NCBI RefSeq assembly: GCF_014897985.1
Contig: NZ_JABUZA010000004.1
Coordinates: 62,001 to 126,000, forward strand
From: Halomonas colorata
GTDB lineage: Bacteria > Pseudomonadota > Gammaproteobacteria > Pseudomonadales > Halomonadaceae
DNA length: 64,000 bases
Reading direction: 5' to 3'
Positions 1 through 9,495 of this stretch are shown here, in pieces. The number at the start of each line of letters is the position of its first letter. Position 1 is the first letter of the stretch. Position numbers and translations under genes: made by a program. The notes under the pieces were generated by a model that worked only from the letters and a program-made list of their open reading frames with translations, did no database searches and was not told the origin of the DNA.

Positions 1-1
1 T

Positions 2-499
2 CTGCGCCATTGCTGGCGGGCGATTATCGATACGGCAAGACTGACCTGCGCTATTTTCCTGATTATGGCGGCATCGGCGACCATTAGCTGGTTGCTCTCC
101 TATGCCCAGGTGCCCAGTCAGTTCGTCTCGCTGCTGTCACCTTATGTCGACAGCGCGATTATTATTTTGCTGTTGCTTAGCGCCATCACCTTTTTGACCG
201 GCATGTTTATGGAAGAAGTGTCGGCGCTGATGCTGCTCACGCCTATCTTTGCACCGGTGGCCATGATGGCAGGCATCGACCCCGTGCATCTGGGCGTCAT
301 TATCACGCTCAATATCACCATTGCGTTAATTACACCGCCTTTGGGCGCCTGTGTATTTGTGGCCGCGGCCGTGAGCCGGTTAGAGATCGTCTCGCTGTTT
401 AAAACGATCTGGCCCTTTGTACTAACCGCCATTGCCGTACTGTTACTGATTATTTTCTTCCCCGCGCTTGCGCTCTGGCTGCCCTCTACTTTTGGATAA
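2..499 (+). CDS. TRAP transporter large permease (DctM family), C-terminal part
   Basis: The reading frame is open from the window edge, so the gene begins upstream; 165 C-terminal residues are visible. They are strongly hydrophobic, with several membrane segments, and carry the DctM-typical stretch GMFMEEVSALMLLTPIF followed by an ITPPLG motif. In this family the large subunit forms the Na+-coupled translocation channel that takes substrate from a periplasmic binding protein. The next gene starts 4 bases after the stop, so the two are probably co-transcribed. The binding protein and small subunit should lie just outside the window. Substrate is unknown; the adjacent dipeptidase hints at peptide or amino acid material, which is inference. 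Confidence 0.9.
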   Translation: MRHCWRAIIDTARLTCAIFLIMAASATISWLLSYAQVPSQFVSLLSPYVDSAIIILLLLSAITFLTGMFMEEVSALMLLTPIFAPVAMMAGIDPVHLGVIITLNITIALITPPLGACVFVAAAVSRLEIVSLFKTIWPFVLTAIAVLLLIIFFPALALWLPSTFG

Positions 500-503
500 G
501 ACA

Positions 504-1283
504 ATGCCTGCACCTTCGATTTCTGATAAGGCCTTGTCGCCTATACCTAGCCACCCGGCTCCCCAGTGGGACAAGGTCAGCCGCCTGTCCATTACCGATA
601 ACGGCGAGCGCTTGCTTCCCATGAGTCTGGCACCCGCTCCTATTCGGGTGTTCCCGGCTTACGCACGTCTGGGCATCCCTGGTGCTGTGAACGAGTGCTT
701 CGTGCGCGAAGGCGTTTACCGGGCGCTGATGACCGCAGCACGCAGCCTGCCTGACGGCATCGGGCTTATTGTGCTGGATGGCTGGCGCCCGTGGCGGGTC
801 CAGCAATACCTGTTTGAAACCCTGCAGGCGGCGATTCAAAACCGTCAGCCTGAATTATCGGAAAGCGAGCTCTTAGCGCGTACCCGCGAGTTTGTTTCCG
901 TGCCCAGCCAAGATCCCAGCGCCCCAAGCCCTCATCTAACCGGCGGCGCGGTGGATGTCACGCTTTGCGACGCAGATGGCGTCCCACTAGACATGGGCAC
1001 CCTGTTTGATGAAACGCTGCCCGCCTCTCATACGGATCACTTTGAGAAGCTAGATAGCCTAACTGCTAATCAGCGTAACGCCCGCGACCACCGCCGCCTG
1101 CTCTACCACACCATGGCTGAGCAAGGTTTCACCAACCTCCCCAGCGAGTGGTGGCATTACGACTTGGGCGATCAGCTGTGGGGGCACTATTGTGCCAGCA
1201 GCAATTCAGGCACCAACAGCGTTTACTACGGCCCGACGGAGCCTGAAACCATCGAAAACCGTTGGCGGCGTCAGCTTGGCTAG
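504..1283 (+). CDS. ddpX: D-alanyl-D-alanine dipeptidase, VanX/DdpX type (peptidase M15D)
   Basis: A 259-residue protein with the M15D zinc site: SPHLTGGAVD (His144, Asp151), then EWWHY (Glu215 as catalytic base, His218 as third ligand). GWRPWRVQ near residue 90 matches the conserved family arginine region. The family cleaves D-Ala-D-Ala, allowing its use as a nutrient or preventing its reuse in peptidoglycan. No signal peptide is evident. I chose ATG 504 over an in-frame ATG at 468 because 468 lies inside the upstream permease gene; the real spacing is 4 bases. The coupling to a TRAP permease suggests uptake followed by hydrolysis rather than vancomycin resistance, since no vanA/vanH ligase or dehydrogenase is nearby. 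Confidence 0.88.
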   Translation: MPAPSISDKALSPIPSHPAPQWDKVSRLSITDNGERLLPMSLAPAPIRVFPAYARLGIPGAVNECFVREGVYRALMTAARSLPDGIGLIVLDGWRPWRVQQYLFETLQAAIQNRQPELSESELLARTREFVSVPSQDPSAPSPHLTGGAVDVTLCDADGVPLDMGTLFDETLPASHTDHFEKLDSLTANQRNARDHRRLLYHTMAEQGFTNLPSEWWHYDLGDQLWGHYCASSNSGTNSVYYGPTEPETIENRWRRQLG

Positions 1284-1362
1284 CCTGAAAAGCGCAGTAT
1301 TTGCTCTGCACACCCAATCGCTTACGGTAAGAGCAAATAGCCATCAACTCTTCATTAAGTAA

Positions 1363-2184
<822 letters not shown>

Positions 2185-2558
2185 CGGCTAAGCGCAGGTA
2201 AAACGCATAAGCACTTTTTAAACAACTGCCTGAAAGTTTGACGGCTGTGCGGTGATGATCATGGCGATATGCGCTCTATGCCATGTCCTGACCGCGCAGC
2301 AGCTTTAATTCCTCAGTACCGAAGCCACTCTACTGCTCTGCAATACGCTTTTCACACTTCATTTGCACCTCACCATTCCAGCTAAAGCCCGTCTGGCTGT
2401 GGCTTTCAGCGACCTCTTCGCCCTATGTCTACCCTTCTGCCTCTTGACCCAGATATTTTAAACCTCTATTTGTTATATATAACAAGCCACCTGATACATC
2501 TCTCTAGCGCCATCGAGCGTGCGCTGCTAGCGAATTGTCCATCCAGAGGTCGATGTGC
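2185..2558. other. Intergenic region upstream of the malonate operon
   Basis: About 370 bases without a convincing gene. It holds a perfect 16-base palindrome at 2470-2485 (listed separately) and presumably the promoter of the malonate operon. I see no RNA gene or repeat. Confidence 0.6.
2470..2485. promoter_or_regulatory. Perfect palindrome, candidate operator of the malonate operon
   Basis: TTGTTATATATAACAA is a perfect 16-base inverted repeat about 75-90 bases before the malonyl-CoA decarboxylase start. Malonate regulators of the GntR family such as MatR and MdcY are known to bind short TTGTATACA-like palindromes, and this site resembles those in base content and symmetry. No malonate-specific regulator gene lies next to it, so the cognate protein would be encoded elsewhere. 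Confidence 0.45.
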
Positions 2559-3908
2559 ATGAATGTGAACATGACGTTTCTTCAAGGGCTACTCTCCAAT
2601 ATCAGCACGCGTACTCGCCTATTAGGCAGCGCTGCTAACGCCACGCAAAGCAGTGATGCGCACCTTCACGCTCTCTCTTCGGCTTGTGAAACGCTGATGC
2701 AGCGCGGCGGTGAAGCCTCCCAGATAATGACCGCGCAGCGCGCCTTAACCCACTATCAGCAGCTGGAGCCCGAAGAGCGCCTGGCCTTCTTCTCGCTGCT
2801 TGCCAGTGATTACGCTGCCGAGCCAGGGGCCATTCATGCCGCGTACCAGGCTTACTGTGAGACTGAAGATAACGCGGCCCTTGAAAAGCTGTTTAACGCT
2901 TGTGAGCCACGTCGCCAGGATTTACTGCGCCGCTTGAACCTTTGCCCGGGCGGTACCTTTGAGCTCGTGAAAATGCGTGCCGACCTGCTCAAGCAGCTAC
3001 GTCACGCACCCGAGCTTGCCGCGCTGAATAGCGATTTTTCCCATCTGTTTAATTCCTGGTTCAACCGGGGCTTTCTGGTGCTGGAAAGCATCGACTGGAA
3101 CACGCCCGCCGCCGTGCTGGAAAAGCTGATTCAATACGAAGCCGTGCACGCCATCAGCGACTGGCGTGACCTGCGCCGCCGACTAGACCCGGAAGATCGC
3201 CGCTGTTACGCCTTCTTTCACCCGGCAACCGGTGATGAGCCGCTTATCTTTGTGGAAGTGGCGCTATGCAAAGGTATCCCCGACAACGTGCAGCGCATTC
3301 TGGAACACGGCGAAGAGGTGCCGCTGGATGAAGCCGATACCGCAGTCTTCTACAGCATCAGCAACTGCCAGGCAGGGCTTAAAGGCGTATCGTTCGGCAA
3401 TTTCTTAATCAAGCAGGTGGTTCAGGAACTCAGCCGCGAGCTGCCGCAGCTCAAGAACTTCGTCACCCTGTCACCGGTACCGGGCTTTGCTGACTGGCTG
3501 GCCGAGCAGCGGACCTCTCAGGCCATCACGCCGTCCGGCCCTCTGGAAGCCTTTCTGGACACCCCTGAAACAAACGAGCTACCGGCGGCCGCACATAAGG
3601 AATTCATGCGCCTCGCCGCGCATTATCTGGTCGAGGCCAAGCACCGAAGCGGCCAACCGCTTAATCCTGTCGCGCGCTTCCATTTAGGCAATGGCGCAAG
3701 CCTTCACCGGCTTAACTGGCTGGGCGACACCTCCTCCAAAGGGCGCCAACAAGCGCACGGGCTGATGGTCAATTACCTCTACCAGCTGGACCGTATCGAA
3801 CAGAATCATGAAGCCTACACCCGCGACCACAGCGTGGTATGCGCCAATGATATTCGTCGACTGGCAAGCCAGGCTAGCCAGCATTTCAATACTGAAGCGA
3901 GCGTTTAA
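2559..3908 (+). CDS. matA: Malonyl-CoA decarboxylase
   Basis: Converts malonyl-CoA to acetyl-CoA plus CO2. The protein is about 449 residues, the usual bacterial MatA length, with an all-helical N-terminal half and a GNAT-like C-terminal half. Family-typical blocks include FFHPATGDEPLIFVEVAL, KGVSFGNFLIK and FHLGNGASLHRLNWLGD, the last followed by GLMVNYLYQ. The frame extends up to a TTG at 2535, but AGAGG at 2545-2549 is well placed for ATG 2559 (9 bases), which I prefer; ATG 2553 would be too close. It is first in a four-gene operon with matB, madL and madM: import, activation, decarboxylation. Confidence 0.93.
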   Translation: MNVNMTFLQGLLSNISTRTRLLGSAANATQSSDAHLHALSSACETLMQRGGEASQIMTAQRALTHYQQLEPEERLAFFSLLASDYAAEPGAIHAAYQAYCETEDNAALEKLFNACEPRRQDLLRRLNLCPGGTFELVKMRADLLKQLRHAPELAALNSDFSHLFNSWFNRGFLVLESIDWNTPAAVLEKLIQYEAVHAISDWRDLRRRLDPEDRRCYAFFHPATGDEPLIFVEVALCKGIPDNVQRILEHGEEVPLDEADTAVFYSISNCQAGLKGVSFGNFLIKQVVQELSRELPQLKNFVTLSPVPGFADWLAEQRTSQAITPSGPLEAFLDTPETNELPAAAHKEFMRLAAHYLVEAKHRSGQPLNPVARFHLGNGASLHRLNWLGDTSSKGRQQAHGLMVNYLYQLDRIEQNHEAYTRDHSVVCANDIRRLASQASQHFNTEASV

Positions 3909-3942
3909 CGGTTAGCGCTCGCAAAATAACAAGGCACCTTTC

Positions 3943-5484
3943 ATGAACCACAACCTTTACCTGCAGTTTTACCCGCACTTTGAACGTCAGCCCAACAAGG
4001 TGTTGATGGATACGCTGGAGGGTAAGCGCTACCGGTATGGCGATGTCCTAACGACCAGCCGAAAAATGGCCAGCGTCCTTCTGGAACTAGGCGTTTCGCC
4101 GGGCGACAGAGTCGCCGTCCAGGTCGATAAAAGTCCTGAAATCGTCATGCTGTATCTTGCCTGCCTACAGGTCGGCGCAGTGTATCTGCCGCTCAATACG
4201 GCCTATACCGACAGCGAAATTGCCTACTTTCTCGAAGATGCGCAACCACAGCTTTACGTGTGCCGCCCGGCAGTACTCAAAGAGGCTCAGGAACGCGCCA
4301 GCACCAGTGGCGTTGCCCATGTAGAAAGCCTGGGCACCAAGGCCGACGGCAGCCTGATGGAAAAAGTCGCTAATGCGCCGGAAACCGAACAGGTGTGCGA
4401 AGTAGCAGGCGACGATCTGGCGGCAATTCTATATACCTCTGGCACCACCGGGCGCTCCAAGGGCGCCATGCTCAGCCACAAGAACCTGGCCTCCAATAGC
4501 CAGTCGCTTAGTGAAGCGTGGCAGTATACCGAGCAGGATCACCTGATCCACGCACTGCCGATTTTCCATACCCACGGCCTGTTTGTGGCGTGCAACATCA
4601 CGCTGATCAACGGCGCTTCGATGACGTTCCTGCCCAAGCTCGATGTTGATGAGCTGCTGGATCTCATGCCCCACGCCACCGTGCTGATGGGCGTGCCGAC
4701 CTTCTATACCCGCCTGCTTGCCTCCGAGCGTTTGAACCGCGAGGTGGTTGCCAATATGCGCCTGTTTATTTCAGGCTCGGCACCCTTGTTGGCTGAAACC
4801 CACGAAGCATTCGAAGAGCGCACCGGCCATGCCATTCTTGAGCGTTACGGCATGACCGAAACCAATATGAACACCTCCAACCCTTACCACGGTAAGCGCC
4901 GCCCGGGCACGGTAGGCATGCCGCTTCCCGGAGTAGAAGTGCGTATCGCTGACCGCGAAAGCGGCAAGGCGCTCGCTCAGGGCGAAACCGGCATGGTTGA
5001 GCTACGCGGCCCGAATATTTTCCAGGGTTATTGGCGTATGCCGGAAAAAACTCAGGCCGAATTTCGTGATGACGGCTTCTTCATTACCGGCGACCTGGGG
5101 CTTATCGACGAACACGGTTACCTGAACATCGTGGGCCGTGACAAGGACCTGGTGATTTCCGGTGGCTACAACGTCTATCCGAAAGAAGTCGAGCAGTTGA
5201 TCGATGACTTACCGGGGGTGATGGAATCCGCCGTCATTGGCGTGCCGCATGGTGATCTTGGCGAAGGGGTTGTGGCAGTGGTCGTGCCCAGCGCTTCAGA
5301 CGCGATTAGCGAAGCGCAGATACTTGCAGCTCTCAAGGATCAGGTAGCCCGTTACAAACAGCCTAAGCGAGTCTTCTTTGCCGAGTCGTTGCCGCGCAAC
5401 GTGATGGGCAAAATTCAGAAGAATCAGCTGCGCACCACCTACACGGATACATTCACTCAAGAGCGTGCGACGGCTAACGTTTGA
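3943..5484 (+). CDS. matB: Malonyl-CoA synthetase (malonate--CoA ligase)
   Basis: A 513-residue ANL-superfamily enzyme that activates malonate with ATP and CoA. Visible motifs in order: P-loop YTSGTTGRSKGA (about residue 168), the adenylate motif ERYGMTETNMN (about 302), TGDLG (about 379), the hinge GRDKDLVISGGYNVYP, and the C-terminal catalytic lysine in RNVMGKIQKN. The sequence NTSNPYHGKRRPGTVG after the adenylate motif is characteristic of MatB among acyl-CoA synthetases, where the arginine binds the free carboxylate. It starts 34 bases after matA and supplies its substrate. Confidence 0.94.
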   Translation: MNHNLYLQFYPHFERQPNKVLMDTLEGKRYRYGDVLTTSRKMASVLLELGVSPGDRVAVQVDKSPEIVMLYLACLQVGAVYLPLNTAYTDSEIAYFLEDAQPQLYVCRPAVLKEAQERASTSGVAHVESLGTKADGSLMEKVANAPETEQVCEVAGDDLAAILYTSGTTGRSKGAMLSHKNLASNSQSLSEAWQYTEQDHLIHALPIFHTHGLFVACNITLINGASMTFLPKLDVDELLDLMPHATVLMGVPTFYTRLLASERLNREVVANMRLFISGSAPLLAETHEAFEERTGHAILERYGMTETNMNTSNPYHGKRRPGTVGMPLPGVEVRIADRESGKALAQGETGMVELRGPNIFQGYWRMPEKTQAEFRDDGFFITGDLGLIDEHGYLNIVGRDKDLVISGGYNVYPKEVEQLIDDLPGVMESAVIGVPHGDLGEGVVAVVVPSASDAISEAQILAALKDQVARYKQPKRVFFAESLPRNVMGKIQKNQLRTTYTDTFTQERATANV

Positions 5485-5576
5485 GCCTACTTCCCGCGCC
5501 GCAGGGGATCGGGCCAAGCCCTGACTGCGGCCATAAAAAGTGCTCCTCACAACAACGATAAGACAGGAATTGTGCC

Positions 5577-6035
5577 ATGGTGATTTACGGTGTTGCCCTT
5601 CTGGCAGGGTGTATGTTGGTCGGCCTATGGGCTGGTGATGTGCTGGGCATGCTGCTCGGCGTCAATTCGAACGTAGGGGGTGTTGGCATTGCCATGCTGA
5701 TGCTGATCTTCCTGGGCGGCTATCTGATGGACAAAAAGAAGATGCCCGCCAGCACGGAAGACGGTATCAAGTTCTGGAACGGCATGTATATTCCGATTGT
5801 GGTCGCAATGGCCGCCAGCCAGAATGTCGCCGCCGCGATTGATGGCGGTCTGATTGCGCTACTCGCAAGCCTGGTCGCGGTAGTCGCAAGCTTTGCGTTA
5901 ATTCCCTTTCTCAACAAGCTTGGCCGTCCCAAGGCCTCCGATACTCAGGAAAGCACTCCGCCACACAAGCCGCGTAAAGTGTTAAGTGCCTCCTCACCAT
6001 CTCATGCTCGTGCTCGCGCGCGCCATGCCCGCTAA
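5577..6035 (+). CDS. madL: Malonate transporter, MadL subunit
   Basis: A small membrane protein with about four hydrophobic segments; GVNSNVGGVGIAMLMLIF and FWNGMYIPIVVAMAASQNV are MadL-family signatures. MadL and MadM together form a Na+-dependent malonate importer known from malonate decarboxylase operons. Here they serve a MatA/MatB pathway instead. The protein is 152 residues and ends in a soluble basic tail rich in Ala-Arg (ARARARHAR), longer than I expect for the family. An AGGA ribosome site precedes ATG 5577, and madM follows after 15 bases. Confidence 0.92.
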   Translation: MVIYGVALLAGCMLVGLWAGDVLGMLLGVNSNVGGVGIAMLMLIFLGGYLMDKKKMPASTEDGIKFWNGMYIPIVVAMAASQNVAAAIDGGLIALLASLVAVVASFALIPFLNKLGRPKASDTQESTPPHKPRKVLSASSPSHARARARHAR

Positions 6036-6050
6036 CTGGGGGCCACTATT

Positions 6051-6812
6051 ATGATTGAATCGTTAGTCACTCAGCTTGAGAAACAGCACCTGATCGCGGC
6101 GTTTGCCTTAGTGGGCGGCGCCATGTACCTCTCCTATCTGATCAGCGACAAACTGACCAAGGGGCGTATTCACGGCTCGGCCATTGCAATTATCGTGGGG
6201 CTAGGCTTGGCCTATTTTGGCGGTATTCATACGGGCGGTACGCGAGGTCTTGCCGATATCAGCCTATTTGCCGGGCTAGGCTTAATGGGCGGCGGCATGC
6301 TGCGCGATCTGGCGATTATAGCCACGGCTTACGGGGTACGTTTTCAAGAAGTTCGCGAGGCGGGTCTCAGCGGTATTATCGCCCTGTTTCTAGGTGTGTT
6401 CGTATCCTTCATTGCCGGGGTGGCGGTAGCCTACGCGTTCGGTTATCGCGACCCCATTTCGCTGACAACCATTGGCGCCGGTACCGTAACCTATATTGTC
6501 GGACCCATTGCGGGTGCTTCAATTGGCGCGTCTTCCGAGATCATCGCCCTTTCGATTGCCGCCGGCCTATTCAAATCGATTCTGGTGATGATCCTAACCC
6601 CTGTCGCTGCCCGTCATATCGGCCTGGATAACCCACGTTCAGCGATGATTTTCGGCGGTTTGATGGGCACCACCAGCGGCGTGGCGGCTGGCCTTGCCGC
6701 CACCGACCCGAAGCTGGTGCCTTATGGTGCCATGACGGCCACGTTCTACACTGGCCTCGGCGCGCTGCTTGCCCCTTCAGTCCTGTATTTTGCTGTTCGC
6801 GCTATCTTTTAA
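6051..6812 (+). CDS. madM: Malonate transporter, MadM subunit
   Basis: A 253-residue integral membrane protein with many glycine-rich hydrophobic helices and the MadM-typical segments GRIHGSAIAIIVGLGLAYFGG and FGGLMGTTSGVAAGLAATDP. It pairs with MadL to import malonate. It is the last gene of the malonate operon and is convergent with argP, only 12 bases apart, with no obvious terminator hairpin between them. Confidence 0.93.
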   Translation: MIESLVTQLEKQHLIAAFALVGGAMYLSYLISDKLTKGRIHGSAIAIIVGLGLAYFGGIHTGGTRGLADISLFAGLGLMGGGMLRDLAIIATAYGVRFQEVREAGLSGIIALFLGVFVSFIAGVAVAYAFGYRDPISLTTIGAGTVTYIVGPIAGASIGASSEIIALSIAAGLFKSILVMILTPVAARHIGLDNPRSAMIFGGLMGTTSGVAAGLAATDPKLVPYGAMTATFYTGLGALLAPSVLYFAVRAIF

Positions 6813-6824
6813 CGAGCGTTATAC

Positions 6825-7712
6825 CTAACGCGGCACCAATGCCTCTAACGCTTCACGGCGAAGGTGCTGCGTCAAACCTGCCAGCAAGCGCCCGCCGTTG
6901 CGCCAGTAATGCCAATAGAGCGGTACATTGATGGCGCGCCCGGGTATCAGCTCCACCAGCTTGCCTTGCGCCAGCGCATCACGCACCTGAAGCTCCGGCA
7001 CCATTCCCCAGCCCAGTCCGCTTTCCAGCAAACGTACAAAACCTTCCGATGAAGGACACAGGTGATAGGCAAAGCTGCCGATAATACCAAGCGCCGCTAG
7101 GTAGCGATGCTGTAGCAAATCATCGGTACCAAACACGATAGCTGGCGCCTGGGGCAAGACGTCTGCATCCACGCCATCAGCAAAGTACTGTTTCATAAAG
7201 GCTGGGCTTGCAACCGCCAGATACGGCATGGCGCCTAACGCGACGCTGCTTGCCCCCGCGACAGGGCGCTCGGCCGCACATACACAGCCTGCCACTTCGC
7301 CTGCCCGCATACGTTTTAATCCCACCTCCTGATCCTCGACGACCAACTCCAGCAGTACGTTCTGGTGGGTACAAAAACCACTCACCGCCGAGGGCCACCA
7401 GGTGGCCAGACTGTCTGCATTAATCGCCAAGCGCAGGCGCTCCGGCACTGCGTCATCCAACGCGGGGACCTGGCGCGTGAGATCACGCTCGAGTAAGCGT
7501 ACCTGCTGTACATGGTTGAGCAGCCGACGACCGATTTCGGTGGGAGCAGGCGGCGTCGCGCGCACTAACACCGGCTGGCCGATACGCGCCTCCAGCAGCT
7601 TGACCCGCTGCGATACCGCCGACTGGGATATCCCCAGCATATTCGCGGCGCGCTCAAAACCGCCCTGTTCTACCACGGCGGCCAGGGCGGCCAGCAATTT
7701 ATAGTCGAGCAA
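6825..7712 (-). CDS. argP: LysR-family regulator ArgP/IciA
   Basis: A 295-residue LysR-type regulator with an N-terminal winged helix (DYKLLAALAAVVEQGGFERAAN, then ISQSAVSQRVKLLE) and a C-terminal effector domain. The opening is typical of ArgP, which activates the arginine/lysine exporter gene argO in response to arginine and lysine. The divergently placed argO homologue 120 bases away supports the assignment. Start ATG 7712. Confidence 0.9.
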   Translation of the reverse strand: MLDYKLLAALAAVVEQGGFERAANMLGISQSAVSQRVKLLEARIGQPVLVRATPPAPTEIGRRLLNHVQQVRLLERDLTRQVPALDDAVPERLRLAINADSLATWWPSAVSGFCTHQNVLLELVVEDQEVGLKRMRAGEVAGCVCAAERPVAGASSVALGAMPYLAVASPAFMKQYFADGVDADVLPQAPAIVFGTDDLLQHRYLAALGIIGSFAYHLCPSSEGFVRLLESGLGWGMVPELQVRDALAQGKLVELIPGRAINVPLYWHYWRNGGRLLAGLTQHLRREALEALVPR

Positions 7713-7832
7713 TCAGTTTTCCTTATAGGGCATCAGGAGTATTCATTTTGCTTATAAAAACGATTCTAGCAAACTGGGCCACTACGGGCGGCATAACGCG
7801 CCCTAAATAGCGATTAATAAGGAATACACGCA
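7713..7832. promoter_or_regulatory. Divergent argP/argO control region
   Basis: The 120 bases between the two starts should hold both promoters and the ArgP site. ArgP sites have little consensus, and I cannot place one by eye; the region includes TTTGCTTATAAAA near 7747 that could form part of it. Confidence 0.4.
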
Positions 7833-8435
7833 ATGTGGCAGAGTTACAGCAACGGCCTGCTGATGGCAATTGGGTTGATCATGGCGATTGGCGCACAGAA
7901 TGCGTTCGTTTTATCGCAAAGCCTGCGGCGTGAGCACCATATAGCGGTCGCGTTGCTGTGCATTTTATGTGATGCCACGCTAATAACCGCGGGCGTATTT
8001 GGCCTGGCAAGTATATTGACGCAAAGCCCGCTACTGCTTGCCATCGCACGCTGGGGCGGCATTGCGTTTTTGCTTTGGTATGGCAGCCAGGCGTTATACC
8101 GTGCCTGGCGCCCGCAAGCGCTTCGGGCGACTGACACATCATCCCGCTCGTTAAACGCCGTAATGCTAGCCGCACTGGCGGTCACGCTGCTTAACCCGCA
8201 TGTCTACCTGGATACCGTATTGCTGATTGGCGCACTCGGCGCCCAGCAGCCAATGCCCGGCGCCTACGCCTTGGGGGCCACTAGCGGCTCATTTATATGG
8301 TTCAGCGCACTGGCCTTGGGTGGCGCAAGCCTTGCGCCTTGGCTTGCGCGCCCAGTTACCTGGCGTCTTATTGATATTGGCGTAGCGCTTATGATGTTTA
8401 GCGTGGCTGCTCAATTGCTTATCGGTGGGCTGTAG
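7833..8435 (+). CDS. argO: LysE/ArgO-family arginine exporter
   Basis: A 200-residue membrane protein with about six hydrophobic segments. The N-terminal block MAIGLIMAIGAQNAFVLSQ and the NPHVYLDTVLLIG block are diagnostic of the LysE/ArgO exporters, which expel basic amino acids. Divergent from argP, its expected activator. Confidence 0.92.
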   Translation: MWQSYSNGLLMAIGLIMAIGAQNAFVLSQSLRREHHIAVALLCILCDATLITAGVFGLASILTQSPLLLAIARWGGIAFLLWYGSQALYRAWRPQALRATDTSSRSLNAVMLAALAVTLLNPHVYLDTVLLIGALGAQQPMPGAYALGATSGSFIWFSALALGGASLAPWLARPVTWRLIDIGVALMMFSVAAQLLIGGL

Positions 8436-8642
8436 CGCGTATATTATTCAGCCACCTTTACCACCTTAACTTTCATCAACTCTCCTTTTTGAAAACTTTA
8501 AAAAATGATGTATTAAAATACTTAATATACAACTCAAAGCTTAACTTACGTAAATTTATCCGGCACAAATTCCCTGCTAGTTTTAAAAGGGCTGTAAACG
8601 TTTATTACGGATGATCCTTTTTAATCAAGCAGGAGCGATACG

Positions 8643-9134
8643 ATGGTTATTAAAAACGCCAAGGACCTTTTCATTCATCTTCTTTCCGACACGAACAGTG
8701 CTGAAAAGCAGATAACAAAGGCGCTACCCAAATTAGCTCGGGCAGCTGATGACCCCCAACTGGCTGAGGCATTCAAGCACCACCTGGAAGAAACCCAAGG
8801 CCAGCTGGAAAGGCTTGAAAAAGTAGCCGACAGCCTGCCAGATATTCGAATCAAGCGCATGAAGTGTCATGCAATGGAAGGCTTGATCGAAGAGGGCCAG
8901 GAGCTGATAGATGCCACTGAGAAAGGCCCGGTGCGCGATGCAGGCCTGATCGGCGCGGCTCAGAAAGTCGAACATTATGAAATTGCGACTTACGGCACCC
9001 TGTGTGCTCTTGCCGAGCAGCTAGGCTATAGCGAAGCCAAAAATATTCTGGCTGAAACGCTTGAAGAAGAAAAGAACACCGATAATAAGCTAACCCAGTT
9101 GGCTAAGACGCTGGTTAACCAAAAAGCGGGATAA
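8643..9134 (+). CDS. Ferritin-like DUF892 protein (YciE/YciF family)
   Basis: A 163-residue all-helical protein. The repeated acidic/histidine positions (SAEKQI, HHLEETQ, HAMEGLIEEG, KVEHYEIATYG, LEEEKNTD) fit a four-helix ferritin-like dimetal bundle as in YciF. The family is stress-induced in enterobacteria; its reaction is not established. The gene stands alone with a GGAG-like site in CAGGAGCG upstream of ATG 8643. Confidence 0.88.
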   Translation: MVIKNAKDLFIHLLSDTNSAEKQITKALPKLARAADDPQLAEAFKHHLEETQGQLERLEKVADSLPDIRIKRMKCHAMEGLIEEGQELIDATEKGPVRDAGLIGAAQKVEHYEIATYGTLCALAEQLGYSEAKNILAETLEEEKNTDNKLTQLAKTLVNQKAG

Positions 9135-9459
9135 AACCCCTTTAATGAAGTAGCCATCAATGGTTGGTCGTATTGGCCGTACGTTATCTAACAAACGGTT
9201 AATTATTAATATCCAACCTATATGATATTGCTTCATTGAAAGCCAATTTTAAGTCTTATTAACTTAGGTGAGCTGATAGTTGATAGCTCACCTAAATTTC
9301 CTACATAACTTTTAAGGCCATATTGCGCCCCTGAATTCAAACATTAAGCACGATTCAAAGCGCTTTCATTGTCTACGCCTTTCTCTCCCCCTTCCCCTAC
9401 GCTTGGTCAGGTTCCTTATTCATCTACTTGAGCCGACGCAAATGGCCTGCTATCTTATC
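9135..9459. other. Intergenic region after the DUF892 gene
   Basis: About 325 bases with no convincing coding sequence. It contains a hairpin at 9264-9295 and, at its right end, the promoter of the heme locus. Confidence 0.6.
9264..9295 (+). terminator. Hairpin, terminator-like
   Basis: Perfect 11-base arms TTAGGTGAGCT and AGCTCACCTAA enclose a 10-base loop, followed by ATTTCC. It lies 130 bases after the DUF892 stop and may end that transcript, although the trailing T-run is short. Confidence 0.5.
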
Positions 9460-9478
9460 GGCAATAATTATCATTAAC
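9428..9478 (+). promoter_or_regulatory. Fur-controlled promoter of the heme uptake locus
   Basis: TTGAGC (9428-9433) and TATCTT (9451-9456) are separated by 17 bases and make a plausible sigma-70 promoter. Immediately downstream, 9460-9478 matches 15 of 19 positions of the Fur consensus GATAATGATTATCATTATC. The box would cover the transcription start, as expected for iron-dependent repression. hemP starts 17 bases later. Confidence 0.8.
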
Positions 9479-9495
9479 ATAAGGGACAGTATCTC

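Noticed and set aside
1298..1339. Inverted repeat TATTTGCTCT/AGAGCAAATA after ddpX
   Set aside because: 10-base arms but a 22-base loop and low GC; too weak to call a terminator.
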